Source of the DNA: an uncultured Elusimicrobia bacterium
GTDB lineage: Bacteria; Elusimicrobiota; Elusimicrobia; Elusimicrobiales; UBA9959
Direction: 5' to 3'
Length of the DNA: 32,427 bases
Assembly (NCBI GenBank): GCA_903917735.1
Contig: CAIXBR010000047.1
Span: forward strand, 108,670-141,096
How positions within the stretch are numbered: position 1 is the first letter of the stretch; each line of letters begins with the position of its first letter. Below are positions 22,231 to 32,291 of this stretch, in pieces. Both the position numbers and the translations under genes were made by a program. The notes beneath the pieces are model-generated. The model ran no database searches and was not told the origin of the DNA. It saw only the letters and a program-made list of their open reading frames with translations.

Positions 22231-25200
22231 AACTTGTTTCAAATATTTTAAAACTCTGCGCCGCCGCGCTGCTCCCTGTTTTGGGGAGTGTCAGCTTCTC
22301 TTATGCCGCCACCCCTGCGCGCGTCAACCCGGCCTTTTTGCGGGATGTTTCATCCACCACCACATCCGCCGCATACCGCGTTAAATCGGCCGCAACCGCT
22401 AGGCGTCCCCTGGGGTTAAGGCCTTCCCCTGTGGATATGTCCCACATGGCCGGGCGCGACGTCTCCGGGCTGATCTCCCGCCGGGCCGGTATTTCAGCCG
22501 CGGCCGCGACCTCATACTCCGCTTCCTACGACCTGCGCACCACCACTTATACTAAGCTTACCGCTATAAGGGACCAGGGCTATTACGGCAGCTGCTGGAC
22601 TTTTGCCACGTACGGCTCCCTGGAGTCCAACCTGCTGCCGTCGGAAACATGGGATTTTTCAGAAAACAACCTGGCCATGAACAGTGGTTTCGACAATTCC
22701 GACCCCATGAACGGCGGCGGCACTTCCTTGATGTCCGCCGCCTACCTCGCCCGCTGGGGCGGGCCCGTGAATGAAACGGACGACCCGTATCCGGCCTCTT
22801 GGTCCGGGGAGACCGACGCCCAGCTTTTGGCGAATGAAGTAAAACGCACAGGCCTTGCCGTGCAGAAGCATCTGCAGGAAATGTTCTGGCTGCCGCAGGC
22901 GGCCACCTACAATGAGACCGCTTTTAAGAACAATGTAAAAGCCGCGATAACCAGTTACGGGGCGGTCTACTCAAGCATTTACTGGGACGATAATGCCTCA
23001 AAAAGCAACTATCTCACTTTTTACAATCCGAACTGCAACAAACCTTACGGCGTAACCGGCTATCACTGCTCCTGCGGCTCATCGTGCGGCGTCCATGCTA
23101 TAGCTCTGGTGGGTTGGAACGATTCTTATCTGGCTTCCAACTTTAAGACGACCCCGAAGGGGCCCGGGGCTTTTATAGCCAGGAACAGCTGGGGAGCGGA
23201 CGTGGGCGACGGCGGTTATTTCTATATTTCCTATTACGATACCTCCATAGGCGGCGAGAGCGCCGTTTTTGACGTGGCGGAGGCCACGTCAAATTACACA
23301 AAGGTATACCAGTACGATCCGCTCGGCTTTACCTATGAGATGGGAAACGGCGACGTCGGCGGCGTAGACAGCTATATGGAATGGATGGCCAATATATCTT
23401 TACCGCCACCGAGGCCGGGGATGTAAGGGCGGCCGGCTTCTATACGACCGACGTAAACGTGGCATACTCCCTGTATGTATATACCGGCGTCACCGCCGGC
23501 AGTCCGCGCAGCGGAACGCTTGCTTATACCGGCAGCGGCACCTAAGCATGTCGGGATATCATACCATAGCCTTCGGAAGCAATATCCCCGTGTCCTCCGG
23601 ACAGAAGTTCTCCGTGGTGGTAAAACTTATAAACCCCTCCAGCGGTAATTATCCGTATCCCATCGCCGTGGAATATCCCGTGTCGGATTACAGTTCCAGC
23701 GCGACAGCGTCGTCCGGGCAAAGCTATTTCAGCCCCGATGGGACTTCCTGGACGGACCTTACCACGCTGACCAACAGCTATTACGGCGACAACTACGCCA
23801 TCGGCAGCGTTTCCGGCTCCGCCAATTTTCTGGATTGGACGAATAACGGGACGGCCCTTTCCGTGACAAAAACCGGCCTCAGCCTGGTTGACGGGACCAC
23901 ATACTATTTCAGAGTAAAAGCGGTCAACGGATTCGGGCTTTACTCCACGGCGGCTTGGTCAAACGGACAGTATGTGGACATAACTTCTCCGGAATATATT
24001 CCATATATATGACGGGATTGGGGCGGATATAGATTTTGTTTCATCCACCGACACCCTGTCCGCCAACTGGGGCGCGTCAAGTTGTTCCGGCGGGACGATA
24101 GGCCATTACTCATACGCCATCGGCACAACCGCCGGCGGCGCCGACATTACCGGCGGCTGGATAAATACCGGGATAGCATACGGTGTGACAAAATCCGGGC
24201 TATCCCTTACGGAGGGCGGCACGTATTATTTTTCGGTCAGGGCATATAACAACCTCGGCAAATCCTCCAACATAAAAACTTCGGACGGACAAAGGGTGGA
24301 TACCACCTCGCCGACGGCCCGCATAATAATTACCTCGGGGCTTCCGGCCCTAACGGGGCTTTGGCGGTTAAATTTGTGCTGACGGAAGGGTGGGACACCC
24401 TGGCCTCCACTCCGTCGCTGGGCCTTGCCACTTCCGGCGGACAAGCCGTTCCTCTCTCTCTGGTCTGGCTCACCGGCTCCACCTGGACCGCCGCCGGGTT
24501 CATAGAATCATATTATTCCACCGGCACGGCTTCCTTCAACTTCTCAGCCGCGGATAAGGCCGGCAATGCCGGAACGGTCATCACCTCCGGCGGCGCTATT
24601 GCCATTAATATGCTGGAAGACGTCGCGGCACAAGCCGGATATTTTACGAACAGCGATACCATGGCGGTGACGGTTCCCGCCGGAGCTTACGGCGGAAGCC
24701 TGTATGTGGTAATTTCCACCGTGCCCGCTTCGCGCACCTCTTCCGCCGACGCCGCCGCCGCGGACTCCGTCAGGCCGCTCTCAATAGATCTCGCGCGCGA
24801 GTTCAAGGCTTATGACCCGGCCGGCGCGGCGGTCACATCTTTCTTACAGCCGGTGACCATTACCATGTCCTACCCGGACGCGGATAACGACGGACTCATA
24901 GACGGAGATTTACTCGCCGAAAGCCGGGCGCGCATTTATTATCTGGATGAGACCCTGGGCAAATGGACGGTGGTTGCGGACTGCGTTAGGAACGCGGCAT
25001 TGAACACCGTTTCGGCGCCGGTAAACCATTTCTCCGTCTATTCCGTGCGCACCCAGAGCGAAGAGCAATATATGCTTGCTCCCAAAGCTTATCCCAATCC
25101 CTGCGATTTTAAAAAACAGGCGCTGACAATATTCGGCATCCCGCCGGATGCCGTAAACGTAAAAACATACATTTACAACTCGGCGGCGGAACTGGTCCGC

Positions 25201-25356
25201 ACTCTGTCCTCCGGCGACGGCATAGATACGGGGAACAAGGCTTCCTGGGACGGCCGGCTGAAAAACGGCTCAAAAACCGCCAGCGGACTTTATATGTATC
25301 TAGTGAAGACGTCGAATTACGGAAAAGGAAAAGGGAAGTTTTTTGTGGTCTGGTGA
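22227..25356 (+). pseudogene. Secreted papain-like protease with lectin-like, FN3-like and FlgD-Ig domains, four frameshifts
   Basis: From ATG 22227 a signal peptide (LLPVLGSVSFSYA) leads into a C1 papain-like domain with Q117, C123 (QGYYGSCWTFA), H290 (GVHAIALVGWND) and N320 (ARNSWG). The reading then shifts at 23392-23397 (ATATAT, two bases too many), near 23541-23547 (one base missing; a TAA is created), at 24003-24010 (ATATATAT, two bases short) and at 24337-24340 (GGGG, one base short). Stitched together, about 1040 residues continue through a lectin-like domain (FYTTDVNVAYSLYVYTG, SGYHTIAFGSNIPVSSGQKF), two FN3-like modules (GLSLVDGTTYYFRVKAVN and GLSLTEGGTYYFSVRAYN) and a C-terminal FlgD/sorting-type Ig domain (YPNPCDFKKQALTIFG, SGLYMYLVKT). 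The catalytic domain itself is intact. Confidence 0.85.
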
Positions 25357-25358
25357 AT

Positions 25359-26187
25359 ATGGAAAAGATAGCCGCGCTTTTGCTGCTTGTGCTTGCCGCG
25401 CCGTCCGCGGGGGCGGAGACGGGAAGCACAGCTTTGCCTTTTCTCAAGATGGATTCCGGGGCGCGGGCGGCGGCCATGGGCGGGACTTACTGCGCGGCCG
25501 GCGACGGGCTCTTTCAGTTCCAGGGAGGGGGCGGCGTCGCTCGGCCTGGCTTCCGGGCTGGGGCTGGGTTATTACGGAGGCCTCGCGGTGAAGGCCCTTT
25601 ACCAGGCGGCGGACGGGGCGAGCGCCATGGCCTGGGCCGGAGACGCCGGGCTGCTGAAAATTTACGAGCGCTGGCATTTCGGACTTTCTGCCTCTAATTT
25701 CGGAAGCCATATGAAGCTGGGCTCCACGGCTTTCAACCTGCCGCTGACTCTCAGGGCGGGGGTTTCCAGCGCCGTAACTGAGCGGATACTCATTTCCGCC
25801 GATGCCGTGAAAGCCGGCGAATCCGGTGCGGCGGGAGCTTTCGGCGCCGAGGCGGAACTGCCCTCCGGCCCACACGAAGCTTTTTATCTGCGGGCCTGTT
25901 ACCGGACGGGGCGTAGCAGCAACGCCGGTTCCGGTTTTTCAGCCGGGCTGGGTCTGCGCGGCAGGGATCTGCGCCTGGATTATGCCTTCGTTCCGTACGG
26001 GGACCTCGGCGACGCTCACAGGGTAACCATAGCACTGAGTTTCGGCGCAGCACGCCTTTCCCCGGCCGGGAAACAGTCCCCTAAAGTTGTGCCGCAGTGG
26101 TCGGGCGCAAAAAACACCACGCCCGCTACGCAGCAGACAAATAAGAAGAAAAGTATGGGCAGCGAGCCGGTGTACTTTATGTGGTAG
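25359..26187 (+). pseudogene. PorV/PorQ-family outer-membrane protein with internal deletion
   Basis: The ATG at 25359 begins a signal peptide and the typical PorV entry (GSTALPFLKMDSGARAAAMGGTYCAAGDG). Near 25520 the family sequence jumps out of frame to LGLGYYGGLAVKALYQAADG, then AMAWAGDAGLLKIYERWHFGLSASNFG and later barrel strands, ending at 26187. The stretch that should hold the conserved YWNPAGL motif, roughly a hundred residues, is missing. It directly follows the protease carrying the FlgD-like C-terminal domain; PorV-like proteins help such domains reach the surface in type IX secretion. The C-terminal tail (KKKSMGSEPVYFMW) is unusual. Confidence 0.75.
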
Positions 26188-26222
26188 GGCGCTTATTTTA
26201 TTTATGCTCACAAAGGACCTAA

Positions 26223-26609
26223 ATGCCAAGGCAGAACAGGGGAAGACTTGGCGCCTGGCTGCGACACTTTTTACCCAAACCAGTGTCTTTATGTAGTAAC
26301 GGCGCAACCGCATATACAGAAAGAATATTTTTAATTATAAATATAATCAAGCGCCTTTTACCCGTGTTTTTTGTTTTTTACCTGTTCGGCTGTACTCATT
26401 ATATTGAGAAAAATAATGCTGTTTCCGCTGAGGAGTATGCGGGTTATTACTCCCGGCCGGGAACGCTTGCTGTAGCGGGCAAGCCGTCAGTCTCTATAGC
26501 CAGGGAGAAAGACGATTTTATTGACGTCGATTATAAGAAAGCTTTGGGGAAGACCTGGCCGATGGCACTTTTTATCGCTCTTATTGCCGCAGCTGTAGGC
26601 ACGCTGTGA
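26223..26609 (+). CDS. Small putative lipoprotein, N-terminus made of sigma remnant
   Basis: The 128-residue frame starts at ATG 26223, five bases after AAGGAC. Its first residues overlap the sigma-tail remnant (AWLRHFLPKPVS). A lipoprotein-like signal begins only at about residue 39 (IINIIKRLLPVFFVFYLFGC, Cys about 57), followed by a short polar domain (SAEEYAGYYSRPGTLAVAGKPSVSIAREKDDFIDVDYKKALG) and a C-terminal hydrophobic helix. No ATG, GTG or TTG lies just before the signal, so either the long form is made or a rare start codon is used. The function is unknown. It precedes the TolC/MacA/MacB operon by 63 nt and may belong to it. Confidence 0.6.
   Translation: MPRQNRGRLGAWLRHFLPKPVSLCSNGATAYTERIFLIINIIKRLLPVFFVFYLFGCTHYIEKNNAVSAEEYAGYYSRPGTLAVAGKPSVSIAREKDDFIDVDYKKALGKTWPMALFIALIAAAVGTL
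26251..26288 (+). pseudogene. Third ECF sigma-factor tail remnant
   Basis: Bases 26251-26288 match 209-246 of the cassette A sigma tail at 31 of 38 positions without gaps. In the sigma frame they read AWLRHFLPKPVS, against ARLRHLLPDTVS in A and VRLRHFLPGGQS in B. The bases just upstream (about 26221-26250) are poorly matched. No region 2 or anti-sigma gene remains around it. Confidence 0.7.
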
Positions 26610-26672
26610 TTGCGCCCGCAGCCCGGCAACAGCAAAAATGCGTTTTAAACTATTTTGATAACAAAGACTTTT

Positions 26673-27938
26673 ATGACCATCTCAAAATCAATGCTTACCA
26701 CAATGCTTGTGTTGCTGCCCGCCATTGCGGCCGCGCAAGAAATAAGTACGCTTACCTGGAGGGACTGCCAGGAAACACCCATGCGGTCCAACCCTGTACT
26801 GGCAGGGTACCGCCAGTCTTTGGAGTCGGCCCGCTACAGCTATTATGCCGCAAAGAGCCAGAACCTGCCGTTTCCGGGTTTATCCGTTTCCAACTCCTTT
26901 TCACGCAATGGCTCCGTGAATTCCGGTCCAGGCAATACTTTTTCGGTTAATCTGGGCGCGTCGGAAACATTGTTCAGCATGAAGTCCTATGCCGATCTGG
27001 AAATACAGTTAAAATCCGTGGAGAACGCCGATGTGAACTTGCGCGCGGCCCTGGCGGATATGCGCAAAAACCTGCTCAACTCCTTCATTACCCTGCTTTA
27101 CGCGCAGAAGAAAATAGGCGTTATGGAAACCATCGTCGCCATCCGCGATAAAAGCGCGGAAATGATAAACCTTAAATACGACAGCGGCCGCGAAAGCATA
27201 GGTAATCGCCTGCGTACTGAAGCTCAACTGGCGCAGGCCAAGGTAGACCTGGCGCAATCAAAGCGAGATCTGCTTTCCGCCCAACGCGGCCTTACCGCCG
27301 ATCTCGGTGCGGATGATTTTGTCCCTGTAGTCGCTTCTGGCACGCTTTCGGTTCCAGCACCGGTTTCCGATCTGGATATTGATAAAGCGGCGCTTTCTAT
27401 CCCAAGCGTAGTATCCGCAAAGAAATCGGTGGAAATATACGGCCTGAAGGTTAAACAGAGTAATGCGGACCTCTTCCCCGTTCTATCAGCCAGTCAAGGA
27501 CTGAGCTGGAATGGAGTATCGGAATTACCGGGCAACCGCGCCTGGTCGCTGGGGCTTTCGCTCGCCTGGCCGCTTTTTAATAATGGTCCCACCTACCACA
27601 AGAACAACCTGGCTAACGCAAAAAGCGTAAAGCAAAAAGCGGAAGAGGATTATCGCAGCGCCGTACTTAGCGCTAAATCCAATTTACAATCCGCGCTTGC
27701 GGCGCTGGAAACAAGTATAGACAACATCACCACGGTTGACATGCTGCTCAATGCAGCCAGGCAGCGCTATTCCGAATCTGAAATACAGTACCTCTCCGGC
27801 ACGATGTCCTTCCAGACCTGGGAAGACGTGGAAGAGGAGCTTGTTTCCTCGGAGCAGACCTACCTGGCCTCGCTCAGGTCCGTGAACATCGCCCGCACAC
27901 AAGTAGACAGTTTGCTGGGCATCCCGCTTGGAGACTGA
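26673..27938 (+). CDS. TolC-type outer-membrane efflux channel
   Basis: The start at ATG 26673 gives a clean signal peptide (MLTTMLVLLPAIAAAQE). The body is an outer-membrane efflux protein with two repeats of helical hairpins: LKSVENADVNLRAALADMRKNLLNSF and ARQRYSESEIQYLSGTMSFQTWEDVEEELV, with WSLGLSLAWPLFNNG at the barrel strand. At 421 residues it is a normal length. It is followed after 5 nt by the adaptor and then MacB, so it is the exit duct of this second efflux system. A TTG at 26655 would add six residues and is less likely. Confidence 0.9.
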   Translation: MTISKSMLTTMLVLLPAIAAAQEISTLTWRDCQETPMRSNPVLAGYRQSLESARYSYYAAKSQNLPFPGLSVSNSFSRNGSVNSGPGNTFSVNLGASETLFSMKSYADLEIQLKSVENADVNLRAALADMRKNLLNSFITLLYAQKKIGVMETIVAIRDKSAEMINLKYDSGRESIGNRLRTEAQLAQAKVDLAQSKRDLLSAQRGLTADLGADDFVPVVASGTLSVPAPVSDLDIDKAALSIPSVVSAKKSVEIYGLKVKQSNADLFPVLSASQGLSWNGVSELPGNRAWSLGLSLAWPLFNNGPTYHKNNLANAKSVKQKAEEDYRSAVLSAKSNLQSALAALETSIDNITTVDMLLNAARQRYSESEIQYLSGTMSFQTWEDVEEELVSSEQTYLASLRSVNIARTQVDSLLGIPLGD

Positions 27939-27943
27939 TTTTT

Positions 27944-28936
27944 ATGAAAAGAATAATTATTACCGTACTTATTGTTATAGCCGCTGCCGCAGGCTACAGG
28001 TTTTATAGCCAAAAAAAGCAGTTAAGTGCGCCGGCATACATTCCTGTGACCGCAGCGCGCGGCGAAATAAGCGATGTCGTTGATACAACGGGCCACATTG
28101 AGCCTTTGAACCGGGTTGTCGTGAAACCTGCGGTAGCGGGCCGGGTAGATAAGATAATTGCCGAAGAAGGCGATAAGGTAAAAAGCGGCCAAGTATTGGC
28201 CTACCTCAGTTCCACCGACCGGGTGGCGATATTGGACGCCGCGCGTGCCAAGGGAGAAGAGGTGCTGGCTAAATGGGAAAACACTTACAAACCCACGCCC
28301 GTGCTTTCACCGCTGGACGGCACGGTGATAAAGCGCGGCGTAGTAAAGGGAGAAACGCTCGATACTTCGACAGAGATGTTCGCTCTTGCCGACGATCTTA
28401 TTGTGGTAGCACAGGTGGATGAAGCCGACATTGGCCGCATCAAGAACGGACAGCGCGCCGTCATCACGCTTGACGCATATCCAAAGGACGCGTTCCAGGG
28501 CACGGTATTCCAGATACTGCGGGAAGGTGTAAGCGTCAGCAATGTCATTACCTATTCCGTAAAGATCCGGCCGGACCATGTGCCCTCTTCGTTCGCGTCG
28601 GAGATGTCCGCAAATATCAAGGTTATAATCACGCGCAAACAAAAAGCGGTGTTGCTGCCGGTTACCGCGCTGACGGACACAGAGGATGGTACTCGCTGTG
28701 TCTACAAAGGCAGCCCGCAAAACCCTGTACTGACTCCGGTGAAAACTGGGCTGGACGACGGGGCCAATGTGGAAATACTATCGGGCGTTGAAGAGGGGGA
28801 AACTATTTTCTCGCCGGGTGACGGCAATATGCCGCAACAGGCGGCCTCGGATTCATCTAGCCCTTTTATGCCGAGCGGCCCCAAGCGTTCCGGCTCCGGC
28901 AAAACAAGCGGGAATCCCGGACCTCCACCGATGTGA
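27944..28936 (+). CDS. macA: MacA-like periplasmic adaptor
   Basis: The 330-residue protein has an N-terminal membrane anchor (IIITVLIVIAAAAGYRFY). Lipoyl halves follow (VVVKPAVAGRVDKIIAEEGDKVKSGQVLAYL and VLSPLDGTVIKRGVVKGETL), then a barrel (INGRI-like IGRIKNGQRAVITLDAYP) and a membrane-proximal domain. The helical hairpin between the lipoyl halves is very short, unlike classical MacA. The tail is rich in Ser, Gly and Pro (GPKRSGSGKTSGNPGPPPM). It bridges the upstream TolC-type channel and the MacB ABC transporter encoded next. The symbol reflects context and family and is not certain at the level of orthology. Confidence 0.85.
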   Translation: MKRIIITVLIVIAAAAGYRFYSQKKQLSAPAYIPVTAARGEISDVVDTTGHIEPLNRVVVKPAVAGRVDKIIAEEGDKVKSGQVLAYLSSTDRVAILDAARAKGEEVLAKWENTYKPTPVLSPLDGTVIKRGVVKGETLDTSTEMFALADDLIVVAQVDEADIGRIKNGQRAVITLDAYPKDAFQGTVFQILREGVSVSNVITYSVKIRPDHVPSSFASEMSANIKVIITRKQKAVLLPVTALTDTEDGTRCVYKGSPQNPVLTPVKTGLDDGANVEILSGVEEGETIFSPGDGNMPQQAASDSSSPFMPSGPKRSGSGKTSGNPGPPPM

Positions 28937-28944
28937 AAGCAATT

Positions 28945-30912
28945 ATGACTGAAGAAACTACTCCATTAATAGAGGTAAGAGGCATCAAAAAGGTTTATAA
29001 CCTGGGCGATAGCGACCTTGAGATACTGTGCGGGATAGACCTGAAGATCCACGAGGGAGAATTCGTGGCCATTATGGGCCCGTCCGGGTCGGGGAAATCC
29101 ACGCTGATGCACGTGCTGGGCCTGCTGGACCGGCCCACGACGGGTCAGTATTTCATAGGCGGCAGGGAAGTACTGGGCCTTTCGGACGAGGAAACGGCGT
29201 TCCTGCGTTCAAAGACCATCGGTTTTGTTTTCCAGCAGTTCAACCTCCTGTCCCGTATGACCGCAACCGATAATGTGGCCCTGCCGCTTATCTACTCGCG
29301 CACGCCCAAACGCCAGGCCGTAGCCGAGAAATATTTAAAACAGATGGGACTGCAAGACCGAATGCTCCATCAGCCGAATCAGCTTTCCGGCGGACAGCAG
29401 CAGCGCGTAGCCATAGCCCGGGCGCTGGTAAATAGTCCGAAGATAATTTTTGCCGACGAGCCCACCGGCAACCTGGCCTCGTCGCAGACTGGCGAAGTGA
29501 TGACTATCCTGAAAGACCTGAATAAGGCGGGGATCACCGTGGTGATGGTCACGCACGAGGCCGAAGTGGCGGCCTGGGCGAACCGCGTCATTCACATCAG
29601 GGACGGACAGATAGTCGAGGATACCTCCAAGCCCGGAATTGTATTAGCCAAAGGCGCAAAGCATCAGCAGATAACGCACGGCTCTTTCGCGCTTACCCCG
29701 GCGGAATTCGGGGAGCATTTCATGTCCGCGCTGCGGGCTATGGCCTCGAATAAAATGCGCTCATTTCTTACTATGCTGGGCATTATTATCGGAGTTGGCG
29801 CGATACTTGCCATGCTGGCGCTGGGCCGCGGCGCGCAGAAGTCCATGGAGGATAAATTGTCCAGTCTCGGGTCCAACCTGGTTGGCCTCACGCCGGGCTC
29901 CTCGGCGCAGCGTGGAGGGGCGTCAGGCGCCAGGACCAGCAGGTTTACAATTGAAGACGCAAAAGCCATAGCGGGGAACAAGCTGCTCGTCGAGTATGTG
30001 GACCCCAATGTGAGTGGGAATGTCCAGGCAGTATACGGGGCGAAAAATACGAACACCTCGATAAAAGGCACAACTTGCGCCTACCCCGCAATGCATAGCG
30101 CTAAACCCCGCTACGGGCGTTTCTTCGTGCCGCGGGAAAATGACGAGCTGGCGATGGTGGCCGTGATCGGGCAGACCGTGGCCACCAAGCTTTTCGGCGC
30201 CGGCAATCCCATCGGGCACACGATAAAAATAAATCATAAGAACTTCAGGGTTATAGGCTTGCTGCCAGCTAAAGGTTCGGGCGGATTCCAGGACCAGGAT
30301 GACGTTATAGTAATTCCGCTCAATACCGCTATGAAACGCCTGTTGGGGAACAAGTACGTAAGCGCCATCTGGCTCCAGGCTAGGAATAAAAACAGCGTGG
30401 ACGCGGCGAAGACCTATATTACGGCCCTTATGCGCAAGCGGCACAAACTGCCAGTGGAGGAGGATAACGACTTCCAGATTTCGGACATGTCCGATATCCG
30501 CGAGATGGTAACGGCCACCACCACCACGATGACCTTGCTGCTGGGGGTGATAGCGGGCATCTCGCTGCTGGTGGGCGGAATAGGCATTATGAACATAATG
30601 CTCGTGAGCGTAAGCGAGCGCACGCGGGAAATAGGCCTCCGGAAAGCTATCGGGGCTACGCGTACGGCCATTTTGACGCAATTCCTTATTGAGGCGTCCG
30701 TTCTATCTATTGCAGGCGGCTTACTGGGGGTGGCGCTGGGGGCGGGTTCGGCCCTGCTTCTATCTAAATTAGCGAAGTGGACTTTAATAGTTACAAGTAG
30801 TTCGGTGGTAATGTCGGTCGGATTTTCAGCATCGGTTGGCATCATCTTCGGCTTCTGGCCTGCAAAAAAGGCTTCGGAGTTGTCGCCCATCGAAGCCTTA
30901 CGCTACGAATAG
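28945..30912 (+). CDS. macB: MacB-type ABC transporter (fused ATPase and FtsX permease)
   Basis: The N-terminal ATPase has Walker A GPSGSGKST (about residue 45), Q-loop VFQQFN, signature LSGGQQQRVAIARAL, Walker B IIFADEP and the H-loop VMVTHE. The second half is a MacB-type permease: a helix near LTMLGIIIGVGAILAMLALG, a periplasmic MacB core domain, then three helices with GIMNIMLVSVSERTREIGLRKAIGATR and the ending SPIEALRYE. About 655 residues is normal for MacB. ATG 28945 follows the adaptor stop by 8 nt; a GTG at 28933 would overlap it. With the channel and adaptor it forms a tripartite pump that moves macrolides, peptides or lipids from the periplasm outward. Confidence 0.93.
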   Translation: MTEETTPLIEVRGIKKVYNLGDSDLEILCGIDLKIHEGEFVAIMGPSGSGKSTLMHVLGLLDRPTTGQYFIGGREVLGLSDEETAFLRSKTIGFVFQQFNLLSRMTATDNVALPLIYSRTPKRQAVAEKYLKQMGLQDRMLHQPNQLSGGQQQRVAIARALVNSPKIIFADEPTGNLASSQTGEVMTILKDLNKAGITVVMVTHEAEVAAWANRVIHIRDGQIVEDTSKPGIVLAKGAKHQQITHGSFALTPAEFGEHFMSALRAMASNKMRSFLTMLGIIIGVGAILAMLALGRGAQKSMEDKLSSLGSNLVGLTPGSSAQRGGASGARTSRFTIEDAKAIAGNKLLVEYVDPNVSGNVQAVYGAKNTNTSIKGTTCAYPAMHSAKPRYGRFFVPRENDELAMVAVIGQTVATKLFGAGNPIGHTIKINHKNFRVIGLLPAKGSGGFQDQDDVIVIPLNTAMKRLLGNKYVSAIWLQARNKNSVDAAKTYITALMRKRHKLPVEEDNDFQISDMSDIREMVTATTTTMTLLLGVIAGISLLVGGIGIMNIMLVSVSERTREIGLRKAIGATRTAILTQFLIEASVLSIAGGLLGVALGAGSALLLSKLAKWTLIVTSSSVVMSVGFSASVGIIFGFWPAKKASELSPIEALRYE

Positions 30913-30946
30913 ATTCACTAAATATTTCGAAATAGGAGTTGTGTAA

Positions 30947-31228
30947 ATGAAAAAGAGCAGCAGAAAAATTAGCGTTGATAAAAAAATGAAAAAAAGACTG
31001 AGTATAAACCGCCCCACAGCTTACGCGATAATTAAAAAAGGCCATTATGCCGCTCTGATAAGCGCCGCTCCTGGCGATACGGTAGAAATAGCCGTGGACG
31101 GCGGGGCCTGGGAGGTAAGTGCCTTCGCCTCAGGCTATTGGCGGGTTCAATTGGGCGGATTGGTTGCAGGCGAGCACCGACTGGCGGCCAGGGTAATTAA
31201 AGGTAACAGGGTGTTCGTAGCACTGTGA
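30947..31228 (+). CDS. Small basic protein with Ig-like beta-sandwich pattern
   Basis: The 93 residues start with a Lys/Arg-rich head (12 basic residues in the first 18) and no signal peptide. The rest (DTVEIAVDGGAWEVSAFASGYWRVQLGGLVAGEHRLAARVI) reads like a short all-beta, Ig-like module. AGGAG lies about ten bases before the ATG. It follows MacB by 34 nt and may be its last co-transcribed gene. I do not recognise a family with confidence. Confidence 0.65.
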   Translation: MKKSSRKISVDKKMKKRLSINRPTAYAIIKKGHYAALISAAPGDTVEIAVDGGAWEVSAFASGYWRVQLGGLVAGEHRLAARVIKGNRVFVAL

Positions 31229-31283
31229 AGATTTGCGGTAGCGCGGCACGAGGTATCGCTGCAGTCGGTTCTTGCTTAACCAT

Positions 31284-32291
31284 ATGCTCAACTCTTTTCT
31301 TCTATTGTGCTTCTCCGTTTTTTCGGTTCTGTCCGCGCGTGCAGCCGAGCCAGCCGGGCAGGGGCCTTGGGAAGTGGCGGAAACCGCCGTAAAAGGGAAC
31401 GTGAACCTTAAACCCAAGGTGATCTTAAAAACCGCCAAGGCCAAGAGGGGCCGCGTGTATATGCAAAGTTTCATCGCACAGGATATTGAGGCGCTCATGG
31501 GATTGGGAAGCCTTGATAAAGTTTCGGTAGACATCGAAGAGCTGGACGGGAAGGCAGTTTCCGCTAAGCTCATGCAGGTGGTCACCTCCACGCGGCCGGT
31601 ACGCATAACCTACCTGGTGACGGAAAAGCCCGCCATAAAAGCGGTAATAGTGAAAGGCGCCAAAGGGCTCTCAAAATCTTCCGTCAAAGACGAGATGTCG
31701 CTGAAAGAAAAAGACTTTTTCTACGAGCTCCGGATGCGCGAGGATTTGCAAAAAATAACGGACAAATATCACGAAAAAGGGTTCATTGACGCCAACGCCG
31801 ACTACGACGTGCGCTTCGATACCGCCTCTTCCGTCTGTTTCCTTACAGTGAACGTAGTTGAAGGGGAAAAAGCTCGGGTATCAGTTGTAATGTTTACCGG
31901 CGTGACGGGCTTTAAAGAAAAGAAACTTCGGGGGAAGATGAAGAACAAGCCGAAGAAGATCTATGCGCCGAAGGAACTTGAAGCCGATTTTAAGGCGCTG
32001 GAGGCATTCTATAAAGACAACGGTTATCCTGACTTTAAGGTAACCGGGTCTTCAGTCAGTTTTAATGAGAACCGCTCCAGCGTTACGCTGCAGGTGTCCG
32101 TGCAGGAAGGCGCCTGCCAACGCTTCGGCGCTACATTCTTCACCGGTAATTCGGTGTATCTGTCCAGCGAGCTGGAAAGCGCCGTAGACTACCGCCGCGG
32201 GAAATACTTCAACCAGGAGAGTTTTGAAACGACATTACGCGCGATTCAGGACAAGTACGCGGATAAGGGCTACCTTAAAGCGGCAATTTGA
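31284..32291 (+). pseudogene. BamA-like POTRA protein truncated by an IS3-family element
   Basis: From ATG 31284 a signal peptide (LLLCFSVFSVLSARA) leads into successive POTRA-type repeats: ALMGLGSLDKVSVDIEEL, IKAVIVKGAKGLSKSSV with KITDKYHEKGFIDANADY, VMFTGVTGFKEKKL with LEAFYKDNGYPDFKV, and ATFFTGNSVYLSSEL with IQDKYADKGYLKAAI. BamA has five POTRAs and a C-terminal barrel; here the frame ends in the fourth, and the TGA stop at 32289-32291 is the first three bases of the insertion. The barrel is missing, so it cannot insert outer-membrane proteins. No strong ribosome site is seen; TTG 31272 is an alternative start. It is probably not the cell's only BamA. Confidence 0.82.
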
